From a virus, in IMG/VR virus record IMGVR_UViG_3300009593_000022, positions 1 to 55,113 of that record: DNA of 55,113 nucleotides; one strand, given 5' to 3'. Under the pieces are notes generated by a model that was not told where the DNA came from, did no database searches, and saw nothing but the letters and a program-made list of their open reading frames with translations. Positions 43,644-51,551 of this stretch are shown piece by piece (positions within the stretch are counted from its first letter, which is position 1; each line of letters begins with the position of its first letter). The translations under genes and the position numbers were made by a program.

Positions 43644-44782
43644 ATTTTGTCTGTCTCTTCTATGTATAAAAGAAATGAGTTGTAATGTCTGTAGGGAACA
43701 TCTGCCTTGTTGACATAGTCCTCAATATAAGCGACCCACCATTCGGCGTCTGTTCCTGCAACTAACATTTTGGTTTTATTTATCTCTTCCTGAATCTCCT
43801 CACGAAAGTCATGCATGATGAGTGAAGGGTCAAGATAAAGGGGTGACTGGACTATTGATGCATCGTATCCATCAACATCCAATTCTAAAAAGGACTCCCA
43901 GATATTGTAGAAGTCCATCATCTGATAAATCGAAGTCGTGCAAGTAGGTTGTATTTCTATTCTCCCACCCATCTGTTTCATTTCGTCAATATTCCATTTC
44001 ATCTTCTCCCAGTCTCCTTGACGAAAGTATCCATAGATATTCTTTCCAGCATCAAGTGAAACTGTTATTGTAGACTTCTTAAACGGCAACAGTCTTTTAT
44101 GTAGTTCGAATACTGAGAAGTCTGTATTGAAATTTGTGTGAAATGATAAGTGTATGTTTTTAGAGTTGGGATGTTTCGCCAGTAGTTCTAGACAAGGATA
44201 GAATTGTTTCTGTATCGTTACCTCTCCTCCAGCAAAGTCAACCATTTCAAGATTCGGGAAGTTCTCGTTGAGGTCTTCCACTATCAACTTAACTTCGCTC
44301 ATCGGCATCTGCATCTTGTACTGGTCGAACGCTCCATTTCGATGCATCTGTTTTGTCAACTGTATCAGTTGATGACCACGAACTTCATAAGTTGGTTCGT
44401 ATCCTTCAAGTCTTTTGGTCCATCCAGATGAGTAAACATCAGAACAATGAAGACAAGACATATTACATGCGTTGGAAAATCTAAGTTCTACATGCCGTAG
44501 GTTCTCAAAGGGAGAAAACCCTTTTTCGTGTTCTCCAGCCAAGACATGGTCGAACCTCATAGAAGGATGACCAATACTTTCTGAATGTTCACAAAGGTCA
44601 CAACCAGTCGGCCATCTTCCCGCGTCAAGCTCGGTCCTAACCCATTTAAACCCTAGGCTATTGAATATTTTTGAAGGGATACCGACTTCAGCCAGTTGGT
44701 CTGACTGACGCGGACAAACGGAGACAGTTCCGTTCTTGTAGTTGATACCGCTATTGGCATAGAAGCATTTTATTTGTACCAT
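43574..44782 (-). CDS. Twitch-type radical SAM protein D
   Basis: This 402-residue protein has an N-terminal auxiliary Fe-S (twitch) domain followed by a radical SAM barrel. N-terminal cysteines are C6, C23, C61 and C64, the last two as C-x2-C in PTGCDLCEHSE. The CC pair seen in the other twitch proteins is C-Pro here (SVCPRQ), so one potential ligand is missing. The SAM cluster motif is C106-x3-C110-x2-C113 (SNACNMSCLHCSD), and the glycine motif reads FAGGEVTI instead of GGEP. The C-terminal third is helical and Tyr/Trp-rich. Twitch-domain radical SAM proteins are frequent in marine phage sequences but have no assigned substrate. It overlaps the upstream gene by 13 bp and the downstream one by 70 bp. 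Confidence 0.9.
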   Translation of the reverse strand: MVQIKCFYANSGINYKNGTVSVCPRQSDQLAEVGIPSKIFNSLGFKWVRTELDAGRWPTGCDLCEHSESIGHPSMRFDHVLAGEHEKGFSPFENLRHVELRFSNACNMSCLHCSDVYSSGWTKRLEGYEPTYEVRGHQLIQLTKQMHRNGAFDQYKMQMPMSEVKLIVEDLNENFPNLEMVDFAGGEVTIQKQFYPCLELLAKHPNSKNIHLSFHTNFNTDFSVFELHKRLLPFKKSTITVSLDAGKNIYGYFRQGDWEKMKWNIDEMKQMGGRIEIQPTCTTSIYQMMDFYNIWESFLELDVDGYDASIVQSPLYLDPSLIMHDFREEIQEEINKTKMLVAGTDAEWWVAYIEDYVNKADVPYRHYNSFLLYIEETDKIWNQNFNDYFTKVKMKKRELYWR

Positions 44783-46191
44783 TCAAGCCACTCAAGGTCT
44801 GGAAAAGTTTGAATGAAGTTCAAGTTTCTATTTTCAGAAACACCGAAACACCATTCTGCCGTTTCTGGCAGTCTTTCACTCCAGTCTTCACTATTCATAA
44901 ACGAGACAAGACCTTTTAGTCTTTTAACTCCATACGGAAGTTCTAACCATTCTTCTTTGGTACAGTTCCCCTCTGCCATTCTATCCCAGTTTTCTTCTAA
45001 CCACGGATAGAAGTTTTCGAACTTTTCCTCCACTTCCATCTTGAACCACTTAGGTAAAGCTTTGATGTTTAACTGAGGTGGCCAGTAGGCTAAGTGAAGG
45101 TCTATCATCCCTGCTCCAGCAGGGAACTTGTTCAGTAACTTCCAGTCTTGATTTATTTTCCAACCGATAAAGTCTGGAAGGTAATAGAGATTTAATAGAG
45201 TAATGCAGCAAGCAGTAGTAAGCCGAAGGTTACCATGAGGGTAATTATCCAACTCCCTAAGTTGGCGTTGGACCTTTCTCCACGGAGATGGCCAGCGGAT
45301 AAAATGATTAATGTCTCCATAGGAGTCGATGGAGAAATGAAATATAACCTGCTTGAACTTTGACCAGAGCTCGAATAGGTGAGGTTCCCAGTCAAGTCCA
45401 TTGCTATTGTATCTAAGTTCGATTTGTGACGCATATCCCGACTCGATGATTTCAGCCAAGACATCATAATGTTCCTTCATTATTAGAGATTCACCACCAG
45501 CCCAGTAAAGTTGTTTTAGGTATGGATACTGAGTTCGTAGTTCGTCAAAGAATAAGGGGTTCTTTTTATGCCATGCGTAGGAGCCCCCAGACCACGCTAG
45601 TTTACCTGAGTCCTTCTCCCATTCCATAGAGGACTGCAGTCTGGAATTATTTAGTCTGGGATAAATGTCTCTGTATTCTTTAACCCAAGACGAAGAGTCG
45701 TGAGGAGAACACATCACACAGGCAAGTTGGCATTTAGAACCTAAACGAAGGTCAACATACCTCACCCGTGGTGGTACTTCCCCAGTCTGATAGTCGTAGT
45801 TTATCAGTATTTCGTCAAGACCTATTTCATCAACCCACTTCGCAGTTTCCCATTGTCGTTTGGAACGATGACCTGCGTCCTCTTCTTTGTAGCACTTGAT
45901 ACAAGAATCTGGTTTCTCACCCGCCATCATTTGTTTTCGGACATTCTTCATGTACGAGGCGTTCCAAGCTTCAAGCATAGGAGTATGAGCAAGGTTAGCT
46001 GGTTTCCCATCTTCCTTTCTCATGACTCCCGCTTCCGAGACTGTCTTCTTAGTTGAGTCTTTGTCCTGAACTCCAGATGCATTTGCCGTACAACAAGTTC
46101 TCATGTGTCCGTTTGGACGCGTAGAAACGTGCATCCATGGCAATGCACAGAAGGTAGGACTTGGAGTTACTGGGTCTTTATCAATATTCAC
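44770..46191 (-). CDS. Twitch-type radical SAM protein E
   Basis: I prefer the GTG at 46191, which overlaps the upstream stop by 11 bp and leaves 473 residues. The in-frame ATG at 46263 would add 24 residues and overlap the previous gene by 83 bp. AGAGAG lies about 10 bases before the GTG. Numbered from that ATG, the twitch domain has C39-x17-C57-C58 (FCALPWMH and RTCCTA) and C121-x2-C124. The radical SAM motif is C178-x3-C182-x2-C185 (SKCQLACVMCS), and the glycine motif is WAGGESLI. C-terminal to the barrel is a long Trp-rich segment (WFKMEVEEKFENFYPWLEE). This is the most typical of the five twitch proteins in the operon. Its function is unknown. Confidence 0.9.
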   Translation of the reverse strand: MNIDKDPVTPSPTFCALPWMHVSTRPNGHMRTCCTANASGVQDKDSTKKTVSEAGVMRKEDGKPANLAHTPMLEAWNASYMKNVRKQMMAGEKPDSCIKCYKEEDAGHRSKRQWETAKWVDEIGLDEILINYDYQTGEVPPRVRYVDLRLGSKCQLACVMCSPHDSSSWVKEYRDIYPRLNNSRLQSSMEWEKDSGKLAWSGGSYAWHKKNPLFFDELRTQYPYLKQLYWAGGESLIMKEHYDVLAEIIESGYASQIELRYNSNGLDWEPHLFELWSKFKQVIFHFSIDSYGDINHFIRWPSPWRKVQRQLRELDNYPHGNLRLTTACCITLLNLYYLPDFIGWKINQDWKLLNKFPAGAGMIDLHLAYWPPQLNIKALPKWFKMEVEEKFENFYPWLEENWDRMAEGNCTKEEWLELPYGVKRLKGLVSFMNSEDWSERLPETAEWCFGVSENRNLNFIQTFPDLEWLEWYK

Positions 46192-47026
46192 CGAAAGCCC
46201 ACTCTCTTTCCCAACACCACCAACATTTTTCACAACCTTTGGTGTAGTTATCAGTATCATCAATATGTCCTTCGCAAGAACGAGTCATGCGAAACAAGTC
46301 CATGCATCCAAGGTCTTTGTACATCTTAGCGATAAAGCTTTTATCGCCACCAAAATAAGGATTGATGTATGTCCTCATCGGGGTACACATTTTAGTTGGT
46401 CTCTCAGCATTTTCATCCCTAGTTGGCTCAGTATGTTGTGCGAGCCATTCAGGTTTCTTCTCCATCTCAGATAGAGGCGGAGCGGCAGTGATACCAGAGA
46501 ACAAAACTTGTATCTTATTCTTAGAAAAGTTCTCATGGTCTTTGTCTAAGAATTCTTGGATGTTGGTTTGATGCTCGTCTTCTATCGCTGGCCAGTATGT
46601 TTCATGAGGTTCAAACTGGTAGTTCAGTCTGTTCTCAATTTCCTCAATGACATTTGCCGCATACATCCAGTTCCAGTTACGAGGACTTCTCCGTACTGAC
46701 ATCGGTTGTATCTTGTAAGGATGACCTTTGTCAATAACAGTACGAGCTAGGTTGTACAGAAGAATAGTCGAGTCAGCACCTCCAGATGCCCAGACTCCGA
46801 TAGTTTCTACATCGATTTCTTCACAGGCTTCATCCCAGTTGTTGTAGGGGGGAAGTTTTATCTGTCTCAGTATTTCGTCTGGGGGATGTTGGTACAAAGA
46901 CTTGGCGTATTCTTCTTTGTATCTAATAACTCTTTTTGGGATACGAAGGTAGTAGTTATCGTACCATTCTTGTTCGTATGTATTCATTCGGATATAGTCA
47001 TAACAAAGGTGTGTCTTCAAACTCAT
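46181..47026 (-). CDS. QueC-like PP-loop ATP-pyrophosphatase
   Basis: This 281-residue protein has a PP-loop SGGADST at 81-87 after a hydrophobic strand (TIGVWA), the ATP-binding signature of N-type ATP pyrophosphatases. These activate a carboxyl, carbonyl or similar group by adenylation. Near the C-terminus, C251, C265, C268 and C271 (GCEKCWWCWERE) form a four-cysteine cluster like the zinc site of QueC, which makes 7-cyano-7-deazaguanine. QueC has a C-x8-C-x2-C-x2-C spacing; here it is C-x13-C-x2-C-x2-C, and the rest is divergent. The natural substrate may therefore be another carboxylate. No queD, queE or folE homologue is visible in the window. ATG 47026 is supported by AAGGGAA just upstream and overlaps the previous gene by 29 bp. 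Confidence 0.8.
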   Translation of the reverse strand: MSLKTHLCYDYIRMNTYEQEWYDNYYLRIPKRVIRYKEEYAKSLYQHPPDEILRQIKLPPYNNWDEACEEIDVETIGVWASGGADSTILLYNLARTVIDKGHPYKIQPMSVRRSPRNWNWMYAANVIEEIENRLNYQFEPHETYWPAIEDEHQTNIQEFLDKDHENFSKNKIQVLFSGITAAPPLSEMEKKPEWLAQHTEPTRDENAERPTKMCTPMRTYINPYFGGDKSFIAKMYKDLGCMDLFRMTRSCEGHIDDTDNYTKGCEKCWWCWEREWAFGEY

Positions 47027-47999
47027 CGTGGTTCCCTTGGGCGCAAGTCTTCACGCATCTGTCAAAAGGGTTATCATTCCAAGACTCTATTATACCATGA
47101 TAATAGTCAGAGTCAAGTATATTTTTTATTTCTCTTTTGTGTATGTTAATAGAATCTTTTCCCTCAGTTTCCCAGAAAAGTCTGTAGGAATTGTCGTTAC
47201 CCTCTCGCCCGTAAATAAGTTTGAGTGTGTCAGAATTGAGGTGACAGCAGGGGATGAGATATCCTCTATGGTTAAGGAAAAGTCGTTTGGACTGAAGGTA
47301 TCGGCAGGATACGGCATTTGGTGATAGGGAGTTGTTGGATTCAAAGGGTAGTCCTGACATATCACTATGTTTGGGTTCGTCTGAACCTCCCTTGCGCACC
47401 TCCCCACTTCTATCACGATGCGACCAGATGAGGCGAAATCCCGCAAACCCCGAACTAATACTCTCCCTTTTAGCGGCCTCAATTTGATGCTCGTTGAAGT
47501 CGAATGCGATGTACTGCCATACGGCCTTACCTCCCGCATAGATGAAGGCTCGGGAGTTGTTTCTAACAAGTTCCCAGTCGCTTCCGATTCGATATTGTTC
47601 ACTGGTTGAGCCCACACCATCAATGCCAAAGTGTATATGATGAGGCTTAGTAGAGAGAAGTGAACCAAGTTTCCTCCAAAATGGTGGCATCCTTACGGAA
47701 CCACTTGTTGCTATGTTTAGATGGCACCCCAAGTCAGTCGCCCATTCAGCGATTTCAAATATTTGCGGATGTGCGATAGGTTCGTCTATCGATCCACAAA
47801 AATTAATAATTTTTAGATTAGGGAGTGCTTCTCGTGTTATACGCTTTTTGAGAAGGTCAAGGTCTAGCTTTTCTTTGTTCAGGTGAGGTTTTATCCATTC
47901 ACCTTGCTGTCTCAGACAGCCTGGACATTTAAGTCCGCAATATGATGTGACTTCAATATCAAGCCACTCTACCATAGAGGAGTTCCACATAATCATCAA
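46998..47999 (-). CDS. Radical SAM/SPASM-like protein F
   Basis: This 333-residue protein has C21-x3-C25-x2-C28 in EVTSYCGLKCPGCLRQ. The glycine motif is replaced by NFCGSIDEPIAHPQ, as in B and H. The C-terminal cysteines are C-x18-CC (RLFLNHRGYLIPCCHL) and a final C-x3-C (RCVKTCAQG), identical in spacing to B and H. The spacing suggests the same auxiliary clusters and a related reaction. Three in-frame ATGs lie within the first nine residues. The one at residue 9 (47975) would reduce the overlap with the upstream gene from 41 to 17 bp, and I cannot choose between them. The substrate is unknown. Confidence 0.9.
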   Translation of the reverse strand: MMIMWNSSMVEWLDIEVTSYCGLKCPGCLRQQGEWIKPHLNKEKLDLDLLKKRITREALPNLKIINFCGSIDEPIAHPQIFEIAEWATDLGCHLNIATSGSVRMPPFWRKLGSLLSTKPHHIHFGIDGVGSTSEQYRIGSDWELVRNNSRAFIYAGGKAVWQYIAFDFNEHQIEAAKRESISSGFAGFRLIWSHRDRSGEVRKGGSDEPKHSDMSGLPFESNNSLSPNAVSCRYLQSKRLFLNHRGYLIPCCHLNSDTLKLIYGREGNDNSYRLFWETEGKDSINIHKREIKNILDSDYYHGIIESWNDNPFDRCVKTCAQGNHDEFEDTPLL

Positions 48000-48969
48000 G
48001 TAAGGGGGGATACCCAGTTAAGTTACTCATTAGTCGCTCAAAGAGGTCGCCTCTGAACTTGTCTTCCATGCAGTATTTAGAAAGGGCATCTTCCATCAAT
48101 GGATTCTGCGATATTATATATTGTTTGACATCCACAGGTAAGTATTGAAGGTTTAACCATTTGGGACCAAGTAGATAGTCAGTTGACCAATGCTCAGAAT
48201 TAAAATCAAACTGTTCTATCGTCTGTTCAAAGAAGGGAGCGTTAATGGTATGAAAGACGAAGTGCGGTTTAGCATCGAACTCGTAACGGAAACGATTCAT
48301 GTTTCTTTCGATACGACTCCACTTGGTTCCTTCTCTTATGTATTCAGCAAGTTCTCCATATCCATCAATACTGACAGAGATAACCAGATTCTTAAACTCA
48401 TTGAGAAGTTTACGAACATAGTCGTTAGGCCAGATAGAACCATTTGTCACCAACCAGAGTTCGATATTGTGTCTGGGTACTGACTCCATTATCGCTATGT
48501 TTCTCTTGTCGAGGAATGGTTCACCTCCAAGAAGTTTCAGTCTGTCAAGATTTTCATAGAGGGCTGGGTTGGGTAGTTCGTTGTCTATCGTGTCACCAAA
48601 CTGGTTTGAGAACCTATCGTTGCAGGTAACACATTTCATGTTGCATCTGTTACTCGTTGAAATTTCTAAGTAACGGAGACCAAGAGGGGCGTCTGGATAC
48701 CAACCAGAAAACTGTTGCCGATAGGATACGACATTCTTTTTGTATAGACTATTTTTAGCAGAATGTTTTTCGTCTAGTTTGCATTTCTCACAACCTTCAA
48801 CTTCATATCCTTTCTCCATGTCTGAACGAATGAGATTCATTTCATCAGAAAGAAAAGCTTCTTCTATGTTTTTATATTTTCCTTCCAGAGGATACTTGAA
48901 CATACAACAAGGACGAAACTCTCCATTGGGATTTTGAACCATATGGGTCCAAGGTGCACTACACTTCAT
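47959..48969 (-). CDS. Twitch-type radical SAM protein G
   Basis: This 336-residue protein begins almost directly with the twitch domain: C3 in KCSAPWTHM, then C21-C22 (FRPCCMFK) and C60-x2-C63 (GCEKCKLDE). The radical SAM motif is C109-x3-C113-x2-C116 (SNRCNMKCVTCND), followed by LLGGEPFLDKRN. SIDGYGELAEYIREG near residue 200 is a strand-loop shared with proteins E and I. The start ATG 48969 overlaps the kinase-like gene by 11 bp. The short C-terminal part ends near a Tyr/Leu-rich helix. No substrate can be read from the sequence. Confidence 0.9.
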   Translation of the reverse strand: MKCSAPWTHMVQNPNGEFRPCCMFKYPLEGKYKNIEEAFLSDEMNLIRSDMEKGYEVEGCEKCKLDEKHSAKNSLYKKNVVSYRQQFSGWYPDAPLGLRYLEISTSNRCNMKCVTCNDRFSNQFGDTIDNELPNPALYENLDRLKLLGGEPFLDKRNIAIMESVPRHNIELWLVTNGSIWPNDYVRKLLNEFKNLVISVSIDGYGELAEYIREGTKWSRIERNMNRFRYEFDAKPHFVFHTINAPFFEQTIEQFDFNSEHWSTDYLLGPKWLNLQYLPVDVKQYIISQNPLMEDALSKYCMEDKFRGDLFERLMSNLTGYPPLLDDYVELLYGRVA

Positions 48970-49426
48970 ATTCTGTATAAATGTTTTCTAAGGAGTTTCT
49001 AGGTATCCAACCCATTGAGTCTATGTCTATCAGATATGGTTTTCCATTCCAGATACGAATGTTGTCCATCTTGAGGTCAGTATGCATGAATACCTTTTCT
49101 TTTCCTTCACTAAACTCAATACAGTCTGGGATGACTTTCAACGAAATCAGTTTTATGGTCTTGTTGATAAGGCGAGAGTTCTTTTCGTCAATGAGTACAG
49201 GCGGGAACTGTTCTCCTCCAATATGGTCGTATTCTAAGGTCAGATAGTTATCTGTCCATTCTCCATTATGATTCCATGTATAATCATGCAATGTAGGAAG
49301 ATATTCTTGCCCGTATATTTTACGAAAGCTCATATACGAAATGGGGTCGAAACGAAAGTCGTCATCGTATTTTACAGTCTTGACCCATCGGTCTCCGACT
49401 CTAGTCATGTTCACAGTTTCTATCAT
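48959..49426 (-). CDS. Minimal kinase-fold protein
   Basis: This 155-residue protein has the catalytic segment of a protein-kinase-like or aminoglycoside phosphotransferase fold. The catalytic loop is VFMHTDLKMDNIRI with H115, D117 and N122. PYLIDIDSMGW follows with D134-x-D136 as the metal-binding motif. An upstream WVKTVKY strand (14-20) may supply the ATP-contacting lysine. The protein is much shorter than usual (250-300 residues), and the N-lobe and the region after the DxD are minimal. It could be a small phosphotransferase acting on a metabolite or modified substrate of this pathway, or a regulatory remnant. ATGA overlap with the upstream gene indicates coupling. Confidence 0.75.
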   Translation of the reverse strand: MIETVNMTRVGDRWVKTVKYDDDFRFDPISYMSFRKIYGQEYLPTLHDYTWNHNGEWTDNYLTLEYDHIGGEQFPPVLIDEKNSRLINKTIKLISLKVIPDCIEFSEGKEKVFMHTDLKMDNIRIWNGKPYLIDIDSMGWIPRNSLENIYTEYEV

Positions 49427-50385
49427 TCTATAATCTTTCTTACCTCCCTTTTTCCGTTGTCACCACAGGTTAGGTAACATCTGGGTAGGTGTAATGGATG
49501 GTTCTTATTCCAAGATTTTTCTAAAGTCTCAGTATACCACGGGTCAGAGAGTATGTCAAGTAGACCTCTGTTTTTCAAGGAAAAGTCTACATTCAGTTTT
49601 TCAATATAATGTTTAGTGTAGGAGCCGACTGACTCATCGTGGATATGACAACAAGGAAAAACTTTCCCAGTTGCAGTTATGAAGATTTCGTCTTTCTCTT
49701 TGTGTCTACATCGGATATCGGGCTTGTCGTAGTTACCTCTATACGCCCTGCTCTGTACATCTTCATACTTTTCTGTGTCGATGGACTTTGCTGTTTCTGA
49801 CCCGAACTTAACATGATCAGCATTGTTCCTCCAGCTTTCTCGTGTTGCGAAAGATAGTCCCGCTTTTCTGGCGAGAGTTCTTGCTTCATCGACTTCATGT
49901 CTATTGTAATCGAACTTGATGAATTGCCATATTCCTTTACCTCCGTTGTCGGTGTAGGACTTGACATTTCCCAAGACCTTATCCAATGATACGCCTTCTC
50001 TATAGTCATTCCTAGTCGCTCCATCAATGCTCCAATGGACATTCATTCTCCCTTCTGACATTTTTGACATCAAACCCATTTCTGCCCACCACTTGGTTGT
50101 CCTCAAACCTCCGTTTGTGGATATCTCCAAGTCTCTTATCTTTTTTTCGAATAGGAAGAACCAAAGTATTTCGTAGAGTTCTGGGTTAGCGATAGGGTCG
50201 CCTAAAACTCCACAAGCTTTTATTTTGGTGTCTGTGAGGTCAACATCGGAGAACCATTCTTCACAGTTCTCCAAAGTGATATTCGTCTTTTCGTAAAAGA
50301 CCTTTTCATTATCTAACATTGTTCTCTTACAACCACTGCAACGGGCGTTGCAATGGGAAGACAACTCAACTTCTATTATTCTCAA
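49423..50385 (-). CDS. Radical SAM/SPASM-like protein H
   Basis: This 320-residue protein has a predicted TTG start at 50385 that overlaps the previous stop (TTGA), with no clear ribosome site. The radical SAM motif is C12-x3-C16-x2-C19 (SSHCNARCSGCKRT). KACGVLGDPIANPE replaces the GGEP region. C-x18-CC (EIFITATGKVFPCCHIHD) and C-x3-C (RCYLTCGDN) form the SPASM-like C-terminus with the same spacing as B and F. The short N-terminal lead before the first cysteine is typical of this subfamily. It likely acts on a substrate related to that of F, to which it is most similar (ISTNGG/IATSGS, HWSIDG/HFGIDG, GIWQFIKFDYNRHEVDEA/AVWQYIAFDFNEHQIEAA). The substrate is not identifiable. Confidence 0.9.
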   Translation of the reverse strand: MRIIEVELSSHCNARCSGCKRTMLDNEKVFYEKTNITLENCEEWFSDVDLTDTKIKACGVLGDPIANPELYEILWFFLFEKKIRDLEISTNGGLRTTKWWAEMGLMSKMSEGRMNVHWSIDGATRNDYREGVSLDKVLGNVKSYTDNGGKGIWQFIKFDYNRHEVDEARTLARKAGLSFATRESWRNNADHVKFGSETAKSIDTEKYEDVQSRAYRGNYDKPDIRCRHKEKDEIFITATGKVFPCCHIHDESVGSYTKHYIEKLNVDFSLKNRGLLDILSDPWYTETLEKSWNKNHPLHLPRCYLTCGDNGKREVRKIIE

Positions 50386-51551
50386 ATATTATGTTTAACA
50401 AAAGGTATGTGTGGTTTGTTTTGACTGCCTGGTTCCTTGAACTCTTTTTGACTGTCTTGGTAGTTACTTATTCCAAGATTGTATTCTTCTTGTCCTTCCC
50501 AAGCTTCAACTACAGTAGTATGGTCATCCTCACCCGCGTCAACAAAACGAGATGCTATTTCAGCTCTTTCTCCTGTCTCTTCTGTGTAAGTGCAAATAAC
50601 GCCTGGATATGCAGTTCCGCGAGTTATGTCCATAACCTTGTCCCATTCTTTTCCGAACTCATTCCAAGAAAACCCAAGTTTGAAGATATCATGAACACTC
50701 TTATGACTTTCAAAGTTCATAACTCTGTAACCATTTCCAGAGTCATAGTCTTGACGGAAATAAATATGTTTCTCAGGGTCGCCAGATGGGTGTAGTAGAT
50801 TAGGTCCGTATTCTCCATAGACCTTTTTCCAGTCCTGTTCAAATCTCTGGTCGTAATGAATGGAAATAATACGAGGTTGCATCATCCACCAGTTGTAGTC
50901 GTCTTTTCTACACCAGTTATCTCTGTTAAGATAATCGACATGGCACCAAGTGAAAAACTTTCTAACGGGCGACGAGTGCTTATTTGAACCTGAGTCGTTC
51001 ATATCAATTGTCATCATACAAGGTTCTTTATCCCATTCCCAGAAGTTTCCAGCAGTAAAGATTTCTAAATGTCTTTTTTCTCTTTCTTCGCCTTCATCTA
51101 AAGAGTAATACCAATCAAGGTAAGGTCTAGCGTCAATATTGTAACCTGATGTATATGCAAAGTTCTGTTGTTTTACAACGTGGTTCAGTTCTGCATGAAG
51201 AGTTAGTTCAGGTGCTTTAACATTCTCAAAATGTCTAGCTTTTTGGGCGGGGTGGATAAACTCTTTTACATCATCAGCATCGCAATGTTGTGAATTGTAG
51301 TAGTCAAGAGCCCTCTTAGCTTCAGGTGTGCACGCTTCATAATGGAGTTCTTTTTCCCAGAGGAGAGCCAAAGCTCCTACAGCCTTGTCATCTTTCATTA
51401 CAATCATTTGAGTATTTGATACCCAACTAGCTTGTAGACAGTCCATATGATTTTGAGCAGGAATATCCCATTCCCAGTTCGCCATACTTGTTATTCTACA
51501 TCTTTTAGTTTGGAAATGACAGGCTTGAACTTCTGCCCAATCTTTAAACAT
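50382..51551 (-). CDS. Tryptophan- and histidine-rich orphan protein in radical SAM operon
   Basis: This 389-residue protein is well expressed by context: GGAGACAGA lies just before ATG 51551, and it has an 8-bp overlap with the upstream gene and a 4-bp one with the downstream gene. It lacks CxxxCxxC and any nucleotide-binding loop I can name. Trp and His are abundant (for example FWEWDKEP, WCHVDYLNRDNWC, DDYNWWMMQPR), and there are several Asp/Glu-rich segments. Residues 50-75 (TQMIVMKDDKAVGALALLW) resemble an acetyltransferase beta-hairpin, but the rest does not continue this way. It may be a substrate-binding or metal-binding partner for the surrounding enzymes. It could also be an oxygenase-like enzyme. 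Neither idea is supported by a diagnostic motif. Confidence 0.7.
   Translation of the reverse strand: MFKDWAEVQACHFQTKRCRITSMANWEWDIPAQNHMDCLQASWVSNTQMIVMKDDKAVGALALLWEKELHYEACTPEAKRALDYYNSQHCDADDVKEFIHPAQKARHFENVKAPELTLHAELNHVVKQQNFAYTSGYNIDARPYLDWYYSLDEGEEREKRHLEIFTAGNFWEWDKEPCMMTIDMNDSGSNKHSSPVRKFFTWCHVDYLNRDNWCRKDDYNWWMMQPRIISIHYDQRFEQDWKKVYGEYGPNLLHPSGDPEKHIYFRQDYDSGNGYRVMNFESHKSVHDIFKLGFSWNEFGKEWDKVMDITRGTAYPGVICTYTEETGERAEIASRFVDAGEDDHTTVVEAWEGQEEYNLGISNYQDSQKEFKEPGSQNKPHIPFVKHNI

Noticed and set aside
46192-46263. ATG at 46263 as the start of twitch protein E
   Set aside because: It would overlap the QueC-like gene by 83 bp, and its first 24 residues show no twitch feature. The GTG at 46191 gives an 11-bp overlap and a purine-rich upstream site. 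The choice remains a preference, not proof.
47126-47668. A 180-residue - strand frame overlapping radical SAM F
   Set aside because: It overlaps the SPASM region of F, whose cysteine spacing is exactly that of B and H, so F is the coding frame.
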